DNA of 64,000 nt, from NCBI RefSeq assembly GCF_025860405.1, contig NZ_CP063785.1:1984001-2048000 (forward strand), written 5' to 3'. The notes under the pieces were generated by a model. The model was not told the origin of the DNA. It did no database searches and was given only the letters and a program-made list of their open reading frames with translations. This stretch comes from Tolypothrix sp. PCC 7712. Its GTDB lineage: Bacteria > Cyanobacteriota > Cyanobacteriia > Cyanobacteriales > Nostocaceae. Shown in pieces: positions 1 through 8,730 of the stretch. The first letter of the stretch is position 1. Each line of letters begins with the position of its first letter. Both the position numbers and the translations under genes were made by a program.

Positions 1-119
1 TTTTCCTCTACAGTTTTCAGTGCTTCCAGAACACGTTTACGAGTTCCACCAGAAATCGCACCATTAATTTCAATCCGCGCTATTTGTTTACTCAACCTGG
101 GCTTAAAAGGCCAAACCAT
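1..119 (-). CDS. sppA: Signal peptide peptidase SppA (protease IV), N-terminal fragment
   Basis: Only the first 39 codons are in the window; the gene runs off the left edge. The translation begins MVWPFKPRLSKQIARIEING and continues with a GTRKRVLEAL segment. I recognise this as the start of cyanobacterial SppA, a membrane-associated serine protease that degrades cleaved signal peptides; in cyanobacteria it has also been linked to light acclimation. The ATG at 117-119 fits the family's usual start. No catalytic residue is visible because the Ser/Lys dyad lies further in. The family call rests on this short N-terminus alone. Confidence 0.75.
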   Translation of the reverse strand, partial: MVWPFKPRLSKQIARIEINGAISGGTRKRVLEALKTVEE

Positions 120-629
120 AATCAGTCATTAAATCTCGTAATACACCCAATATAGAATGCCCAGTGGTCAGACGACCCGCTTTTATCAGCATCAAACAAT
201 GCACAGGTACTATCCTTCACCAAACATTAAGGAAATTTTTAGATTGAAATAGCTATTTATCTGATATTTTCATCTTTATTCAGCTGGCAAAAACTAAGAA
301 TCTAAAAAATCAATAACCTAAATTGGGTGTGTAGCACAATTGCCACAAACACTTAACCTGGTTTTAACTTTAGTATAAATAAGAGTGCCTAAGTTGCAGA
401 AACGTGATGATTCGCCCGGTTACAGAGACGCGATGAATCGCGTCTGTACAAGAGTCAAAAGTTATTCCCTCTGCCTCCTGCTTTTTGCCCCCTGCCTTCT
501 GCCTTAATTAATAAAATTTCCAGAATGCCCATCCAGAGCTAGTTGAGGATAAGCATCCTCTAATTATGAAATATAAATACTTATAGATTGGTCAGCCAAT
601 CAAAACTTGAATATGCTGATGCACTCAAC
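120..629. other. Intergenic region with one palindromic repeat
   Basis: This is 510 bases without a convincing gene, upstream of sppA on the minus strand and downstream of the 630-926 gene. It is AT-rich apart from a palindrome at 426-445 and a pyrimidine-rich stretch near 465-505 resembling the low-complexity runs seen after other genes here. It presumably carries the sppA promoter, but I cannot place one. Confidence 0.6.
426..445. repeat. Dispersed 20-bp palindrome, copy 1
   Basis: The arms AGACGCGAT and ATCGCGTCT flank a 2-base centre. A second copy with the same arms lies at 4979-4998, so this is a dispersed intergenic repeat rather than a gene-specific terminator. Neither copy is followed by a T run. 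Confidence 0.8.
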
Positions 630-926
630 TTAGGAATCAATGCGGAGAATTTGACACCGATAATAAGCGTAGATGTCAAACAGCGCTCCCACAAAACTAC
701 AAGTTAAACTAATAACAAATAAGCCCCGCAGAGGAGTACCACTGCCAAAGGTAGCGAGAAAATGTATAATTTGTTGAGCGATCGCTTCATTGATGCCTTG
801 TAACCCTGGGATATGACCCAACAGAGATACCACCAGCAAGAAGCCACCAACTAAAAGCATGGGTAGGGAAAAACTAAAGACAATCGTAAGTAGCAGGGAA
901 CGGAGAAAGTTAGTAAACACAGTCAT
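630..926 (-). CDS. Small membrane protein of unknown function
   Basis: The 98-residue protein has an ATG start at 924-926. It has a hydrophobic segment at about residues 10-37 and another at about 65-88, separated by a short region (GLQGINEAIAQQIIHFLATF) that could be an amphipathic helix. This suggests two membrane-spanning helices. I do not recognise a family. It stands alone, with low-complexity DNA on both sides. The hydrophobic pattern is consistent over its whole length, which argues for a real gene, but there is no functional clue. Confidence 0.55.
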   Translation of the reverse strand: MTVFTNFLRSLLLTIVFSFSLPMLLVGGFLLVVSLLGHIPGLQGINEAIAQQIIHFLATFGSGTPLRGLFVISLTCSFVGALFDIYAYYRCQILRIDS

Positions 927-1486
927 TGAAACGACACTCCGCGGTTAGGGTAGACAATAGCGATAAAAGCTGCAATGTCATCTTCTACAATACGAGCGAT
1001 CGCCCCTCAGCAACCAAGATGTCAAAAATCTTAAGTTTTCATTAAAAAAAAGTGCTATCTCACAGATGAGTTTGGTTCAGCGCAAATAGGCTATGAAGCG
1101 AGCAAAACCATTGTCATATATAGATTTTAGTTTATAGTTATCATCAAAACGCAATTCCAGCTTGCTCAAAAAGCCCTTAACTTTATGAGACGAGCTTTAA
1201 AGTAAGTTAATGTTTGGCATGGGGCATTGGGCATTGGGCATTGGGCATTGGGGAGATGAGGGAGATGAGGGAGATGAGGGAGATGAGGGAGATGAGGGAG
1301 ATGAGGGAGATGAGGGAGATGAGGGAGATGAGGAGAAATTACCAACACCCAATTACTCATTACTCATTCCCCATGCCCCATGCCCCATGCCCCATGCCCC
1401 ATCCCCAAACTTTTTCCATTTACCAATTCCCTCAAGGCGTTTAGTTTCGCTATTCTTAAGGCAGTTACCGAGTTAGCTACAAAACA
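927..1486. other. Intergenic region dominated by short tandem repeats
   Basis: These 560 bases precede the MlaE-type permease gene. The first 290 bases are AT-rich with no recognisable element. The rest holds a GGGCATT heptamer run (1222-1249), a nonamer array (1252-1332) and a CCCCATG heptamer run (1369-1402). Several reading frames stay open through the repeats, but only because the repeat units contain no stop codons. Confidence 0.7.
1222..1402. repeat. Composite short-repeat block: GGGCATT x4, GGAGATGAG x9, CCCCATG x4
   Basis: Four GGGCATT units occupy 1222-1249. Nine GGAGATGAG units follow at 1252-1332. After about 36 bases of A/C/T-rich sequence, four CCCCATG units start at 1369. The outer G-rich and C-rich heptamer runs are roughly complementary, so the block could fold as a long imperfect hairpin. 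Related blocks occur at 15064-15170 and 24040-24152. These resemble the short tandemly repeated sequences known from heterocystous cyanobacteria. Confidence 0.85.
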
Positions 1487-2284
1487 TTGAGTGAGACTAC
1501 ATCCAAATCCAGTCTAGGCGCGTGGGGTCAGCGGTTGCTGGCAGCGATTTTTTTGGGTGGACAAGTACTGGTTCACCTCCTACGAATCAGAATTCATTGG
1601 CGAAATACTAAAGAGCAAATGGCCTCAGTGGGGCCAGATTCGCTCTTTATTGCGCTGTTAACGGCGATTTTTGTGGGCGCGGTGTTTACCATTCAGGTAG
1701 CACGGGAGTTTATTAACTTTGGGGCGGGAAATTTTGTTGGCGGGGTGCTGGCGGTAGCCTTAACCAGAGAACTGTCGCCTGTATTGACAGCCGTAATTTT
1801 AGCGGGGCGAGTGGGTTCGGCTTTTGCGGCTGAAATTGGCACTATGCGAGTCACAGAGCAAATTGATGCTCTATTAATGCTCAGAACAGACCCTATTGAT
1901 TATCTAGTTATTCCCCGTGTCTTAGCTTGTTGCATAATGTTGCCAATTTTAACTCTCTTGTCTTTGGTGACAGGGTTATTAGGGGGAATGTTAATTGCCA
2001 CAAATTTATACAACATCGCTGATACCGTATTTCTCGACTCGGCGCGTAATCTGCTTGGTCTTTGGGATATTTTGAGCGCCATGATTAAGGCGTTTTGCTT
2101 TGGCATTTTAATTGCGGTAATTGGTTGTAGCTGGGGTTTAACAACAACCGGAGGCGCTAAGGGGGTAGGACAATCAACTACCACTGCTGTAGTCACAGCC
2201 TTGCTCATTATATTTGTCAGTAATTTCTTTCTTTCTTGGTTAATGTTTCAAGGCCCTGGTAGTGCATTGATCAAAGGGATGTAG
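1487..2284 (+). CDS. MlaE-family ABC transporter permease (lipid transport)
   Basis: The 265-residue integral membrane protein has about five to six hydrophobic segments and the MlaE/TGD1 family hallmarks: VGPDSLFIALLTAIFVGAVF near residue 50, a strongly conserved central ALTRELSPVLTAVILAGRVG (about residues 88-107), and a following AAEIGTMRVTEQIDAL. The family forms the permease of MCE-type ABC importers that move phospholipids between membranes; the chloroplast homologue is TGD1. The start used here is TTG at 1487, since no ATG fits the conserved N-terminus. It heads a same-strand run with DUF3119, DUF3086 and plsY, all envelope or lipid-related in other cyanobacteria. The ATPase and MCE partners are not in the window. 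Confidence 0.88.
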   Translation: MSETTSKSSLGAWGQRLLAAIFLGGQVLVHLLRIRIHWRNTKEQMASVGPDSLFIALLTAIFVGAVFTIQVAREFINFGAGNFVGGVLAVALTRELSPVLTAVILAGRVGSAFAAEIGTMRVTEQIDALLMLRTDPIDYLVIPRVLACCIMLPILTLLSLVTGLLGGMLIATNLYNIADTVFLDSARNLLGLWDILSAMIKAFCFGILIAVIGCSWGLTTTGGAKGVGQSTTTAVVTALLIIFVSNFFLSWLMFQGPGSALIKGM

Positions 2285-2420
2285 CAAGACTTTTAGGCTA
2301 AGGGAGAAAGGTAAAAGGGAAAAGGTGTAAATTTAGCCATTACCCCTTTCCCTTTCACCTTTTACCAAACGACTGATCCAAAAAGTATTGGCAGATGTAG
2401 TTATACTCTCACTCTTAATC

Positions 2421-2547
2421 AGGGACTTCCTAATAAAAAAATATCCCAGTATTTATTGTGGGGTGGACATCTTGTCCGCCCAGTTTATGTGGCTGGCAAG
2501 ATGCCCGCCCCACAAGATATAAGATAATTTATTTCGTGGAAGTCCCT
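2421..2547. repeat. MITE-like element with AGGGACTTCC terminal inverted repeats
   Basis: AGGGACTTCC at 2421-2430 is matched by its reverse complement at 2538-2547. Inside lies a GTGGGGTGGACATCTTGTCC segment whose reverse complement recurs near 39783-39807. A partial copy of one end of this element forms the last codons of the NUDIX-like gene near 33730-33747. No transposase is present, so it would be a non-autonomous element. Confidence 0.6.
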
Positions 2548-2779
2548 AACGCGCCTCCTCAACCACGAAATTTTAAAATAGGAGAAGCAGATTTTGCATC
2601 TGTGGATCAAGGCTTACAGCCTCTAGTACAACACAAGCTAACATCTCAAACAATCACAAACCTTGATAGACAGCAGATTACAAGTTGATGAGGTACAGAT
2701 AATTGTCAGGGCAAGGCACTGCCTAGTGGTGTCAAATTCAGCTAAAAGCGATCTAGGGTGGGCGGTACAAATACCTCGC

Positions 2780-2871
2780 GCCCTCATCCCCTAACCCCTT
2801 CTCCCGCAGGAGAAGGGGAACTAAATCTCTGGCTCCCTTCTCCCTGTGGGAGAGGGGCTGGGGGTGAGGGC
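2780..2871. repeat. Large GC-rich inverted repeat with two internal hairpins
   Basis: Outer arms at 2780-2797 and 2854-2871 are imperfect reverse complements (GCCCTCA... and ...TGAGGGC). Inside are a perfect 10-bp hairpin (CCCCTTCTCC, loop CGCA, 2795-2818) and a second one at about 2835-2856. It resembles a palindromic repeat common between genes in Nostocales. The structure is directly visible; its function is unknown. Confidence 0.75.
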
Positions 2872-3065
2872 GAAACCTTCCACAAGAGCGGGTTTCACGT
2901 TAAGTTGACACCAATGCCCCTACCTATGTACTTGATTTACCTGAAATATGCTGTATTGACCTTGCGGTGCTAGGCTTTTCTCTGAATATAAAATCACACC
3001 ACTGGCGACAACGCTATTAACCCGCGCAACTCAGTGGCTCTAGAATCAAACATCTAATAATTAGT

Positions 3066-3458
3066 ATGACTAGTTCATTTGCACCTAACTCTAACTCTAC
3101 ATCTACAGTTGAACTCAAACCTAGCTACAATATCCCTGTAGTTTTGCTAGTTGCTTCTATTCCACTGCTGCTAGTTCAACCCTTAGTAGGCGGTGTCATT
3201 GGCTTGCTGGGTTTGTTTCTCATGTTTCAAGCTGGTGTTATACGGTTGCAATTTACCGCCACTGACTTGGATTTGTACAGAGGCGACAAATTAATTAGGC
3301 GGTTTCCTTACCAAGAATGGCAAAATTGGCGGATATTTTGGCCCAGAGTTCCGATTCTGTTTTACTTTAAAGAAATTAACAGCATTCACTTTTTGCCCAT
3401 TTTATTTGACCCAAACACCCTCAAAGCTTGTTTAGAACAACGCTGTCCGCGTATTTAG
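3066..3458 (+). CDS. DUF3119 family membrane protein
   Basis: The 130-residue protein has a disordered N-terminus of about 20 residues, a hydrophobic hairpin at about 24-60 (two closely spaced membrane segments around LLLVQPLVGGVIGLLGLFLM), then a soluble PH-like region with LYRGDKLIRRFPYQEWQNWR and IFWPRVPILFYFKE motifs. I recognise the cyanobacterial/plastid DUF3119 family, whose function I do not know. It sits between an MlaE-type permease and DUF3086, an arrangement I recall from other Nostocales, which suggests an envelope role; that is inference. The ATG at 3066 gives the usual length. Confidence 0.8.
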   Translation: MTSSFAPNSNSTSTVELKPSYNIPVVLLVASIPLLLVQPLVGGVIGLLGLFLMFQAGVIRLQFTATDLDLYRGDKLIRRFPYQEWQNWRIFWPRVPILFYFKEINSIHFLPILFDPNTLKACLEQRCPRI

Positions 3459-3490
3459 CGCTGAGTTCTGAGTATCAGCCTTTTCCCAAT

Positions 3491-3532
3491 CCCCAGTCCC
3501 CAGTCCCCAGTCCCCAATCCCCAGTCCCCAAT
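3491..3532. repeat. CCCCAGT/CCCCAAT heptamer array
   Basis: Six consecutive 7-bp units (four CCCCAGT, two CCCCAAT) lie directly after the DUF3119 stop codon, with partial units on both sides. The same heptamers form a longer array at 34111-34245. Confidence 0.85.
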
Positions 3533-3632
3533 CCCCAAGTAATATAAAATTCAGACTTAGGACTTTTAACACAGGTCAATTGTATATTTCTGAAAGCTAT
3601 TTATTCGCGTCATAGGAATTACACTATTATTT

Positions 3633-4922
3633 ATGAACCCAGAGGAATCTCAAACCCCAGAATCAATTGATGAGTGGTTGGCGCAAATAGAAGAGCCGAG
3701 CAAACCAGTTGCAGAGCCGGAAGACTCATCGGTTGACTCAGAGGCCCAAACAGAAACACAAAATTTATTGGTAGACTCACAGCCCGATGACGCAATGTCA
3801 GCACCAATTTCCCAAATAGAAGTAGAAGTTGCGACAGAGCCAACAGAGGATGCAGCTGAGTTACTTATACCATTATTACCAGTGGAAACTGTGGCAGTGC
3901 GATCGCCAAGAGAGTCAGAATCCGCAGATAATTCTCTATATGCACAAGCAGCACAACAAGTTGCTGAGTTAGAAACTACCAAAGAAGCTCTGAAAGCCGA
4001 AATAGCCAATCTGCAAGCGACTTACAAAACTCTGCAAGCACAAGTTGGGGAAACTCAACAGACACTAGGAAAAATTGTGCAAGAGTCGCTCTCGCAATTA
4101 GAACAACGCAAACAAACCCTGCAAATTTCTGTTGAACAGTTAGAACGCCGTCAAGAACGCATCCGTAATGAAATGCGTACTACATTTGCGGGCGCATCCC
4201 AAGACTTAGCAATTCGCGTCCAGGGTTTTAAAGATTACCTCACAGGCAGTTTACAAGATTTAGCCGCCGCCGCCGAGCAATTGCCCCTAGTACCGCCGCC
4301 AATAATTGAACGCGAAAAGCCTGTAGTTAAAGAGGTAAAGCCTGTTGAATCTCAGCCAGGTATCCCCCAATTTGCGCCCCAGCAGTTTCAAGATACTAGC
4401 AAGCAAATTCGCCGCCTGATTGACCAATATCGCAACAAACCAGATTATTATGGCCCAGCTTGGCAACTGCGCCGCACCTTTGAACCAGTCCACGCCGAGA
4501 GAGTTGCTAACTGGTTTTTCACCCAAGGCGGTAGAGGTGCTTTGCGGACAATGGGTAGTCGCTTGCAGAATATCTTGATTTCTTCAGCGGTGATTTCTAT
4601 TCTCAACACCCTCTATGGCGATCGCCTCCGTGCCCTAATATTATCTAATACACCAGAACGTCTCGGTGAATGGCGGCGCGGCTTACAAGACTGTTTAGGC
4701 ATCGGTCGTCCAGACTTTGGCCCAGATAGAGGAGTGGTATTATTTGAAACCCCCGAAGCTGTAGCACAGAAAGCAGAACGACTAGTTAAAGCCAATCAAA
4801 TGCCTTTAATTATCATCGATGATTCCGAAGACCAAATTAGTCTGGGGTTACTGCAATTTCCTTTATGGTTAGCCTTTGCCCCAGACCCCAAAACAATGAG
4901 AAATTATGATGATGATTTTTAA
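3633..4922 (+). CDS. DUF3086 domain protein with acidic and coiled-coil N-terminus
   Basis: The 429-residue protein has three parts: an acidic, low-complexity N-terminus (about 1-90), a long coiled coil (about 105-210, heptads rich in E, Q and L) and a conserved C-terminal DUF3086 domain (about 250-425, with RRLIDQYRNKPDYYGPAWQL, a GGRGALRTMGSR motif and LQFPLWLAFAPDP near the end). The domain is known to me only from cyanobacteria and has no established function. There is no signal peptide or membrane segment, so it is probably cytoplasmic. Its position between DUF3119 and plsY suggests a link to lipid or envelope metabolism; that is inference from context. Confidence 0.82.
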   Translation: MNPEESQTPESIDEWLAQIEEPSKPVAEPEDSSVDSEAQTETQNLLVDSQPDDAMSAPISQIEVEVATEPTEDAAELLIPLLPVETVAVRSPRESESADNSLYAQAAQQVAELETTKEALKAEIANLQATYKTLQAQVGETQQTLGKIVQESLSQLEQRKQTLQISVEQLERRQERIRNEMRTTFAGASQDLAIRVQGFKDYLTGSLQDLAAAAEQLPLVPPPIIEREKPVVKEVKPVESQPGIPQFAPQQFQDTSKQIRRLIDQYRNKPDYYGPAWQLRRTFEPVHAERVANWFFTQGGRGALRTMGSRLQNILISSAVISILNTLYGDRLRALILSNTPERLGEWRRGLQDCLGIGRPDFGPDRGVVLFETPEAVAQKAERLVKANQMPLIIIDDSEDQISLGLLQFPLWLAFAPDPKTMRNYDDDF

Positions 4923-4978
4923 TTAGTCATTTGTCATTGGTCAAGTATTATGGCTTTGGACTCTTAACTTTTAAGTAC

Positions 4979-4998
4979 AGACGCGATTAATCGCGTCT
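4979..4998. repeat. Dispersed 20-bp palindrome, copy 2
   Basis: Arms AGACGCGAT and ATCGCGTCT around a TA centre, the same arms as the copy at 426-445. It lies in the 109-base gap before plsY, between runs of TTTTGACTT-type low-complexity sequence. Confidence 0.8.
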
Positions 4999-5031
4999 CT
5001 ACAACTTTTGACTTTTGACTTTTGAATTGTT

Positions 5032-5709
5032 ATGGCTATTTGGTTAACTTTGTGCGGAGCGGTTTTAGTTGTAGCCTACCTACTGGGTTCTTTCCCTACA
5101 GGCTACATTGCAGTGAAGCAGTTAAAAGGTATTGATATCCGGGAAGTTGGTTCTGGTTCCACTGGCGCAACTAATGTGCTGAGAACCTTGGGTAAAGGCC
5201 CTGGGGCATTTGTGTTATTAATTGATTGCTTGAAAGGTGTATTGGCGATCGCTTTAGTTTATCAGTTATTTCACCTGGCTCCAGTTTATAACTTCATTCC
5301 CACTACGGTAGATGCTAACCTTTGGCAACCCTGGTTAGTGACTTTAGCCGGATTATCAGTAGTTCTCGGACACAGTAAATCGATTTTTTTAGGCTTTAGC
5401 GGTGGTAAATCTGTCGCCACTGGTTTAGGGACTTTGTTAGCAATCAGCTGGCAAGTAGGTTTAGCCACAGCAGGTGTATTTGCCCTTGTCTTTGCCATAT
5501 CGCGCATAGTCTCCTTGGGTTCCATTACAGGTGCGATCGCAGTGACAATTTTCATGGTAATTTTCCATCAACCCTTAGCTTGCATTCTCTATGCTTTTGT
5601 GGGTGGGTTGTATGTAATTATCCGCCACCGCAGCAATATAGAACGTCTGCTTGCAGGCACAGAACCAAAAATTGGGCAGGTAACGCCAGAACCTGAACAA
5701 CCTGCTTAA
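5032..5709 (+). CDS. plsY: Acyl-phosphate:glycerol-3-phosphate acyltransferase PlsY
   Basis: The 225-residue inner-membrane enzyme transfers an acyl group from acyl phosphate to glycerol-3-phosphate, the first acylation in phospholipid synthesis. It shows the PlsY motifs: LLGSFPTGYIA in the first membrane helix, the phosphate-binding VGSGSTGATNVLR loop (about 41-53), the GHSKSIFLGFSGGKSVATG segment (about 113-131) and a basic C-terminal RHRSNIERLLAGTE. About six or seven hydrophobic segments match the family. The ATG at 5032 is the natural start. The first motif reads GSGSTGATN where many homologues have GSGNxGATN. A second, more divergent PlsY-like gene starts at 63555. Confidence 0.95.
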   Translation: MAIWLTLCGAVLVVAYLLGSFPTGYIAVKQLKGIDIREVGSGSTGATNVLRTLGKGPGAFVLLIDCLKGVLAIALVYQLFHLAPVYNFIPTTVDANLWQPWLVTLAGLSVVLGHSKSIFLGFSGGKSVATGLGTLLAISWQVGLATAGVFALVFAISRIVSLGSITGAIAVTIFMVIFHQPLACILYAFVGGLYVIIRHRSNIERLLAGTEPKIGQVTPEPEQPA

Positions 5710-5801
5710 AACAAATAAAACAACGAGGTTGACTATTCACCTATTCATAAATTAATTGCCTAATCCTAAATTTGACTTTCCTGAGCCTAGAAAAAGAAGA
5801 T

Positions 5802-5833
5802 AAAAGCCCCACGGATGAATCCGTGGGGCTTTT
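5802..5833. terminator. Bidirectional intrinsic terminator after plsY
   Basis: A perfect palindrome with 15-base arms (AAAAGCCCCACGGAT) around GA, ending in TTTT on both strands. It sits between the convergent plsY and the 6044-7603 gene, so it can serve either transcript. It is the cleanest terminator in the window. Confidence 0.9.
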
Positions 5834-6043
5834 AATTTTGAATTCCCTTAAGGGTAGCGGTAGCTTAATACTTGTCGGTTGAGGGGAAAAGGGGAAGGAG
5901 AAAAGGGGCAAGAACAAACCTGTAACCCTTACCCTTTCTCCTGCACAGACGCTACGCGTAGCTTGCTTAAGCGCAGGGGTATACCTTTTTCCCAAACCCA
6001 ATTAAGAATTGAAAATCCTTAACCGAGCAGTATTGAGGGGTAG
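5834..6043. other. Intergenic remainder with inverted purine/pyrimidine module
   Basis: A GAGGGGAAAAGGGG-type purine run near 5880-5910 faces a pyrimidine run near 5930-5942. It is followed by ACGCTACGCGTAGC and GCTTGCTTAAGCGC palindromes around 5948-5975. No gene is recognisable. Confidence 0.55.
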
Positions 6044-7603
6044 CTACTTTTTAGTTAAACTTTTCAAGTTGTTAAAATTTTGGAATTTTTCTATTGTGTA
6101 GTTTTCCTTCAGATTTTCCTCCATACCTTTAGAAGGTTTATATAAAAAAACATGATTAAATTTATCGGGGATGACAGGGATTTTAGCTTTTACTAAAAGT
6201 TGCATATTTACATCAGAATCAAGAATCCAAGCTAAGGGCATAATATTACCAATTTTACTATCACTAATAACTAGTGGATGGTCTACTGCATTAATGGTAC
6301 GAGCTATCGGAGTCACTGAATAACTTTGGATTTTATTCCACCATCCTTCTGATTGCGAACTCCAAACACAAGAAATTATGCCGCTAGAAATTAATATAAA
6401 TATGACTCCAGACCATAACCTTTGCCGCCAAATATATTGAGAAGCAAGCTTTTTACTAATCACATAAGCAATAGCAATTTCAATTCCTAGATATGAAGGA
6501 ATTAAATATCTAGACATCCCGGAACGCTGCCATTTAAAAATTATATCGGGAATCATCAAAGACAAGGCTAATACTCCTATCAGTGTTAGCAGAAATAGCC
6601 ATGTTTTAGCCGCAGACTGTTTACATAAGAAATAAAGGGAATAAATCATTAAAGCAGTCGCCAGGAGAATTACAACAATCTCCATATTTCCCAATTTATT
6701 ATCTATATCTAAAAACAAGCGGCTGAGATTTAGACCCCATCTATATACCAAACTATCATGACCATTTGCGGGGAAAAATATCGGTAACCTCTGAGTTGAC
6801 CAATCTGTAGTTTGATTAATTGTTTTATAATTAACAACTACAACTATTAACCAGGGTATAAAAGCTATAATAGCATTTATATATGAAAGCAGAGAATAAA
6901 TCAATATTTTATTAATTCTAAATCCTGCCCTCACGACAACATATAGTAAATGACTAATCAAGATAAATACACTAAATAAAAAACTGTACAAACTTGTGAT
7001 TAAAGATATGGTATATATAATCCAACTCAATCTAGTATTAAGACGAATTGCTCTTAATAAACTAGCACTTGCAAACAGAATTGTGGCAATCCATAAACTA
7101 TACTCTCTCGCTTCTTGAGCATATAAAACATGAAAAGGAGAAATAGCAATGAGCGATGTTGCTATTTTAGCAGTCGCATGTGAATTAAAAATTTCTATAC
7201 ATAACCAATACATTAAAGGAAGTGTCAATAAGCTAAATAATACAGATAAACTTCTGAATACAGCAGTAGAACTGCCAAATAATTTTATCCATATATGCAA
7301 GATTAAAAAATATAGGGGAGGATGCTGTGAATCTTCTTTGGCAAGAGATGTAATCACATCAGTAAATCCTTTTGCCGCACTGGGTTTTAAATAATCCTTC
7401 ACAGTATCAGAGCTAATCGCTTGCCCATTATAGAGCTGCTGAATTAATTCTGTTTCTGTATAACCAGCACTTCTAAATGATGTATATGTCTCATCAAACC
7501 AGTAAATTTTTTTGTCCAGATTATAAAATCTAAAAAATATCCCTAAAACTAATATAAAAACAAAAAATATCTGCACAAATGGCAAGTTTTTCTTTTTAAT
7601 CAT
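6044..7603 (-). CDS. GT-C family membrane glycosyltransferase (glycosyltransferase 39-like)
   Basis: The 519-residue protein has about ten to twelve predicted membrane segments and a short lumenal C-terminal part. The GT-C signature is the acidic WFDETYTSF in the first extracytoplasmic loop (about residues 34-42), with a second conserved loop QHPPLYFLILHIW (about 92-104) and an AQEAREYSLW segment (about 162-171). Such enzymes use polyprenyl-phosphate sugars on the outer face of the membrane. The acceptor and sugar cannot be read from sequence. The DNA is more AT-rich than neighbouring core genes, which hints at an accessory origin. It is transcribed alone, convergent to plsY, with the ATG at 7601-7603. 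Confidence 0.8.
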   Translation of the reverse strand: MIKKKNLPFVQIFFVFILVLGIFFRFYNLDKKIYWFDETYTSFRSAGYTETELIQQLYNGQAISSDTVKDYLKPSAAKGFTDVITSLAKEDSQHPPLYFLILHIWIKLFGSSTAVFRSLSVLFSLLTLPLMYWLCIEIFNSHATAKIATSLIAISPFHVLYAQEAREYSLWIATILFASASLLRAIRLNTRLSWIIYTISLITSLYSFLFSVFILISHLLYVVVRAGFRINKILIYSLLSYINAIIAFIPWLIVVVVNYKTINQTTDWSTQRLPIFFPANGHDSLVYRWGLNLSRLFLDIDNKLGNMEIVVILLATALMIYSLYFLCKQSAAKTWLFLLTLIGVLALSLMIPDIIFKWQRSGMSRYLIPSYLGIEIAIAYVISKKLASQYIWRQRLWSGVIFILISSGIISCVWSSQSEGWWNKIQSYSVTPIARTINAVDHPLVISDSKIGNIMPLAWILDSDVNMQLLVKAKIPVIPDKFNHVFLYKPSKGMEENLKENYTIEKFQNFNNLKSLTKK

Positions 7604-8730
7604 AACTAGTACAAACGGCTGGTATTACTCGATAAAGCGAATCAAAGAATATAACAATTTTTCTGCTTTGGGTGACTGCTAATCAAATAGGTTAGTCAAT
7701 ATGTTGATTACAAAGTTATTGCATCAATTCATCAGCTATTACGCCTTTAAATCATAGAATGGTTGCTAAAATTTATTGGCTGTTAACATTTAAAAATCAA
7801 CAGCAACCCAACATAAATCTAATATTTCCCAGTGCATTGAAAAATGTTATAAAAACTGAAGCATCACAAATTTACTGGGTATTCTTTTTAAATAGCCTTA
7901 ATAGCTAAACTTAATTGTTTATTCTTCCTAATAAAAAACAAACTAACTGTAGGTATAAAGAAAATTAGTATCGCTCTGGGCTTGAATTTGATAAATGGAT
8001 GATTCTGTTAGTTGTGATGCTTCATTGTCTAATGAAAGTAGGTAAGTTAATCAGCATTTAAGATGCATCTATCCAAAGCTGAACCGCTTACTACAAGCGA
8101 CTCATCCCGGAAAAATGAATGACGATTAGCTGATCTACCTGAGAGCGATCGCATAGCTTTTTAAGCTACTGAAATTATAAGTGTATAAAAATCATTAGGC
8201 AAGTCTCAGCTTAGTAGGATGCCTTAGTGCTGAGAGTATGGCACCCTTACCAAAACTTTTCCTGTGTTACAGCTTACGGCTAACGCAAAGCCCCTCAATA
8301 ACAGCCTTCTAATATAAATCTGTGGAGAATTTGTAAAATATTACATCAAGCTTTGTTGACTATTGACAGTCAACAGTTAACAGCCACAACGTAGATTTTC
8401 ACAACTGAAATAGGATTGCTATATCCTCTCTAGTAATACTTCTTGTCTACATGAAAAAGCTTATTTTCAATAAATTAATGCCATAGCTTTGCTATAAATT
8501 GTGATTTGAAAAACTAAATACAGTGTTTTATGACAAATTAACTAGAGGATTTTTGTCTCACACAGAGGCGCAAAGTCGCAAAGAAGAACGTGAGACTGGA
8601 ATCTAAAAGTTGCTTGCTATGTTGACAAAATTTACTAAGGTAATCCCAGGTTTTCAAATAACTTAATTTCTAGAGAAAAGATATGTGTATAATAATGACT
8701 CATTGTTTGTTTTCCTAAGTGGAGAAACTA
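7604..8730. other. Long AT-rich intergenic region upstream of argG
   Basis: About 1.1 kb with no credible gene on either strand. It includes promoters for the divergent GT-C gene and argG, which I cannot place. The one recognisable element is a partial repeat at about 8355-8425 related to the element at 57953-58077. A short imperfect hairpin lies around 8205-8245 (CTCAGCTTAG... and ...TGCTGAGAG). I see no tRNA and no known riboswitch consensus. Confidence 0.6.
8355..8425. repeat. Partial copy of a MITE-like element
   Basis: The end TTTCACAACTGAAATAGGAT followed by TGCTATAT, preceded by TGACAGTCAACAGTTAACAG, parallels the layout of one half of the 57953-58077 element. The matching left terminal repeat is not visible, so this is probably a truncated copy. 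Confidence 0.5.

Larger units (their letters stand above)
2285..3065. other. Intergenic region packed with dispersed repeats
   Basis: These 781 bases separate the permease from the DUF3119 gene. In order they hold a purine/pyrimidine inverted module (about 2300-2365), a 127-bp element bounded by AGGGACTTCC and its complement (2421-2547), an AT-rich spacer, and a large GC-rich inverted repeat (2780-2871). Two short open frames here (2458-2688 and 2758-2973) lie inside the repeats and are not credible genes. Confidence 0.7.

Noticed and set aside
1210..1476. Open frame encoding repeated Gly-Asp-Glu in front of the MlaE-type gene
   Set aside because: It is the nonamer repeat read in frame; all forward frames are open for the same reason, and the flanking parts are heptamer repeats.
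2458..2973. Two short open frames downstream of the MlaE-type gene
   Set aside because: Both lie across dispersed inverted repeats and have no family resemblance or ribosome-binding site.
8200..8260. Possible riboswitch or tRNA upstream of argG
   Set aside because: A short CTCAGC/GCTGAG stem is present, but no cloverleaf, anticodon arm or known riboswitch core could be recognised.
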